NCBI RefSeq assembly: GCF_047675955.1
Contig: NC_132910.1
Span: 112,017,143 to 112,081,142, forward strand
Direction of reading: 5' to 3'
DNA length: 64,000 nt
Source of the DNA: Chlorocebus sabaeus
Taxonomy: Eukaryota; Chordata; Mammalia; Primates; Cercopithecidae
Position numbers and translations under genes: made by a program. Numbering within the stretch: the stretch's first letter is position 1; each line of letters opens with the position of its first letter. The notes under the pieces were generated by a model. It did no database searches and was not told where the DNA came from. It saw only the letters and a list, made by a program, of their open reading frames with translations. Shown piece by piece: positions 61,384-64,000 of this stretch.

Positions 61384-62823
61384 ATGTATTCACCATCCAG
61401 GTGTTTGCACAGGCTGGTGTTGAGCGTCTGTGGCTTTTCCAAGCACATAGTGTATACTATCAGTGGATCTACCATCTGGGATCTGGAGAATGGAGGCCCT
61501 CTTCCCACAGTTACACTAGGCAGTAACCCAGTAAGGACTCTGGGTGGGAGCTCTGACTCCACATTGCCCTTGCGCACTACCCTAGCAGAGGTTCTTCATG
61601 AGGGACCTGCCCCTGCAGCAAACTTCTACCTGGACTTCCAGGCATTTCCATACATCCTCTGAAATATAGGCAGAGGTTCACAAACCTCGGTTCTTGACTT
61701 CTGTGCATCTGTGGGTTCAACACCATGTGAAAGCTGCCAAGGCTTGGGGCGTGCACCCTTTGAAGCTTGAAATGTACCTTGGCCCCTTTTAGCCACAACT
61801 GGAGCTGAAGCAGCTGAAATGCAGTACATCATGTCCCAAGGCTGCATAGAGCAGGGATGCCCTGGACCCAGCCCAGGAAACCATTTTTCCTTTCTAGGCC
61901 TGTGGTCCTATGATGGGAGGGGATGCCATTAAGGTCTTAGACATGCCCTGGAATGTTTTCTCCATTGTCTTGGTGATTAACATTGGAGTCCTTGATACTT
62001 ATGTAAATTTCTCCACAATTTTTTTTTTCTTTTTTTTTTTTTTTTTTGAAGAAGTGTTATTCTGTCACCCAGGCTGGAGTGCAATGGTGTGATCTCAGCT
62101 CACTGCAAAATCGACTCCCGAGTTCAAGTGATTATCCTGCCTCAGCCTTCCGAGTACCTGGGATTACCAACATGTGCCGCCATGCCCAACTAATTTTTGT
62201 ATTTTTAGTAGAGATGGGGTTTCACCATGTTGGCCAGGCTGGTCAAACTCCTGACCTCAGGTGATTCACCCACCTTGGCCTCCCAAAGTGTTGGGATTAC
62301 AGGCATGAGCCAATGCTCCCAGACGAAAATGAGTTTTTCTTTTCTACTGCATCATCAGGCTGCAAATTCTCTAAACTTTTATGTTCTTCTCTCACTTGAA
62401 TGCTTATTGCTTAGAAATTTATTTCACTGGATAGCCTAAACCATCTCCCTCAAATTCAAAGTTCCACAGATCTCTAGGGCAGGGGCAAAATGATGTCAGT
62501 CTCTTTGTATAGCAAGAGTGACCTTTATTTCAGTTCTTGAAAGTTCCTCATTTCCATCTGAGACTACCTCATCCTGGACTTTATTATCCATATCACTATC
62601 AGCATGTCACTGAAACCCATCCAACAAGTTCCTAGGAAGTTCTAAACTTTCTCACTTCTTCCTGTCTTTTAATCCTTCCTGTCTCCAGACTTTCCCACAT
62701 TTTCCTGTGTTCTCTGACCCCTTCAAACTGTTCCAGCCTCTGCCTGTTACCCAGTTCCAAAGTCGCTTCCACATTTTTGGGTATCTTTATAGCAGCCCCC
62801 TACTCCTCTTAGTACCAATTTAC
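61384..62823 (-). mobile_element. MaLR internal region, 3' truncated
   Basis: Second MaLR internal sequence, clearly related to 19441-20638 (shared order around GATCTACCATCTGGGATCTG). It lacks the 3' part and the 3' LTR, because the homology starts only at about 61384. It is interrupted by an Alu at 62019-62323. Confidence 0.85.
62019..62323 (-). mobile_element. Alu SINE, full length
   Basis: Minus-strand Alu that begins on the plus strand with a T run broken by one C (62019-62047) and ends in GCCAATGCTCCCAG. AluS-like. No clean target duplication found. Confidence 0.92.
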
Positions 62824-63185
62824 TGTACTAGTCCATTCTCACGCTGCTATAAGGACATTTCTGAGACTGGGTAACTTAGGAAGCAAAGGAGATTTAATGT
62901 ACTCACAGTTCCACATGGCTGGGGAGGCCTCACAATCATGGCAGAAGGCGAAGGAGGAACAAAAGCCCATCTTACATGGAGGCAGGCAAGAGAGCATGTG
63001 CAGGAGAACTGGCCTTTAGAAAACCATCAGATCTTGAGAGACTTATTCACTACCATGAGAACTGCATGGGAAAAACCTGCTCCATGATTCAATTACCTCC
63101 CACTGGTGCCTCCCATGACACATGGGGATTATGGGAGCTACAATTCAAGATGAGATTTGGGTGGGGACACAGTCAAACCATATCA
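62824..63185 (-). mobile_element. MaLR (THE1/MSTA-type) 5' LTR
   Basis: Antisense MaLR LTR from TGTACTAGTCCATTCTCACG to GTCAAACCATATCA. It is the 5' LTR of the truncated second MaLR element. Better preserved than the LTRs at 18.7-21 kb. Confidence 0.92.
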
Positions 63186-63186
63186 G

Positions 63187-63835
63187 GGTGTGATGTAAAG
63201 AGAGGTTGGTTGGCTGGGTGCAGTGGCTAATGCCTGTAATCCCAGTACTTTGGGAGGCCAAGGTGGCGGATCACGATGTCTGGAGATCGAGAACATCCTG
63301 CCTAACACGGTGAAACCCTGTATCTACTAAAAACACAAAAAATTAGCCAGGCGTGGTGGTGGGTGCTTGTAGTCCCGGCTACTCAGGAGGCTGAGGCAAG
63401 AGAATGGCTGAACGCAGGAAGTGGAGCTTGCAGTGAGCGGAGATTGCACCACTGCACTCCAGCCTGGGCGACAGAGCAAGACTCCATCTCAAAAAAAAAA
63501 GAAGAAAAAAAAAAAAGAGGATTGGTTAATGGGTACAAACATGCAGTTAGGTAGAAGGAAGAAATTCTAATGTTGAATAGTAGAGTAGGCTGACTATGGT
63601 TAACAACAGTGTATTATACATTTCAAAATAGCTAGAAGTGAGGACTTCAAATGATCTCAACACATAGAAATGATAAATGTACATGGAGATGAATATCTTA
63701 AACACCTGACTTGATCATTACATATCAAGTTAACAGGCCCATGTAACACAATATCATATGTACCACATAAATATTTACAAATATTTTGTATCAATAAATT
63801 TTTTTAAATAAATATATACTTTAAAAAATCAATGT
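63187..63835 (+). mobile_element. L1 3'UTR (L1MA-type), split by an Alu
   Basis: The sense 3' end of an L1 runs 63187-63211 and then 63516-63835: GTAGAAGGAAGAAATTCTAA, a TTTCAAAATAGCTAGAAG block, TATGTACCACATAAATATTT and the end TATCAATAAATTTTTTTAAA. It is cut on the left by the MaLR LTR. Confidence 0.82.
63212..63515 (+). mobile_element. AluY-like SINE, full length
   Basis: Plus-strand Alu from GGCTGGGTGCAGTGGCTAAT to an A tail with GAAG. AGAGGTTGGTT (63201-63211) and AGAGGATTGGTT (63516-63527) form a near-perfect duplication with one inserted base. It carries several AluY-type changes. Confidence 0.93.
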
Positions 63836-64000
63836 CATGTAGATATCATACCTTGCCTTGAGAAAATAAAGTAAAAGAAACACTATTGTGAGGAAATATC
63901 AGGAAGTATTCTTCATAATAGTGTTAAAACTAAAAATATATTTTCACTAAATTTGGTATATAGAAACTTGTTTCAGACAAGTGAGTCAACATTTTTGCTG
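63836..64000. other. No feature seen
   Basis: End of window, AT-rich, nothing recognised. Confidence 0.45.

Noticed and set aside
61086..61577. A 163-codon open frame on the minus strand, the longest in the window
   Set aside because: It runs through a solo LTR, the GTAT flank and MaLR internal sequence, has low-complexity parts and no recognisable domain. It is a chance frame across two unrelated repeats.

Overview
This is primate, most likely human, nuclear DNA from a gene-poor, AT-rich region. Eleven Alu copies, including AluY-like ones, fix it as primate. L1 copies of several ages, MaLR and class I retroviral LTRs, and old MIR, L2 and MER5 elements complete the picture. I find no host protein-coding exon, tRNA, rRNA, CRISPR array or operon. 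Open frames are short (163 codons at most) and every one I examined lies in repeat DNA or random AT-rich DNA. Family names rest on recognising consensus-like sequence by eye and were not confirmed by a database search.

Layout. 1-9.6 kb: two Alus, then minus-strand L1 blocks (an ORF2/3'UTR block and a long old 5'UTR-like block) broken by a 5'-truncated AluY, an AluS and a younger L1 3' end. Next come an inverted L1 (head-to-head halves of ORF2) and a 3'-truncated Alu. 9.6-18.6 kb: a MER5-like fragment beside a strong hairpin, an Alu, old plus-strand L1 pieces, a MIR, and long quiet AT-rich DNA. 18.66-21.01 kb: a complete two-LTR MaLR provirus with a 5-bp target duplication. 22-28 kb: an Alu, an L1 3'UTR, and a three-level nest (old L1, solo LTR, young L1 3' end). 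28-42 kb: mostly quiet DNA with L2, an MLT1 LTR and two class I LTR regions, one with an Alu beside it. 42-45.9 kb: an old plus-strand L1 5' region interrupted by a GC-rich block and an AluJ ending in a (GGGGA)n tract. 45.9-52.16 kb: a class I endogenous retrovirus on the minus strand with both LTRs, a decayed gag, a partial pol and an env remnant. Its 3' LTR carries a separate small retrocopy. 52-60 kb: quiet DNA, L2, old minus-strand L1 and a MIR. 59.9-64 kb: two solo LTRs, a truncated second MaLR element containing an Alu, and an L1 3' end split by another Alu.

No genes act together here. The window is a record of retrotransposition, and many events can be ordered because target-site duplications and nesting are visible. 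The best leads are the poly(A)-tailed retrocopy that sits in one LTR of the provirus but not in its sister, the 30-bp-arm hairpin near 10.2 kb, the GC-rich block inside an L1 near 44 kb, and the solo LTR at 59.9 kb with four 32-bp tandem units.
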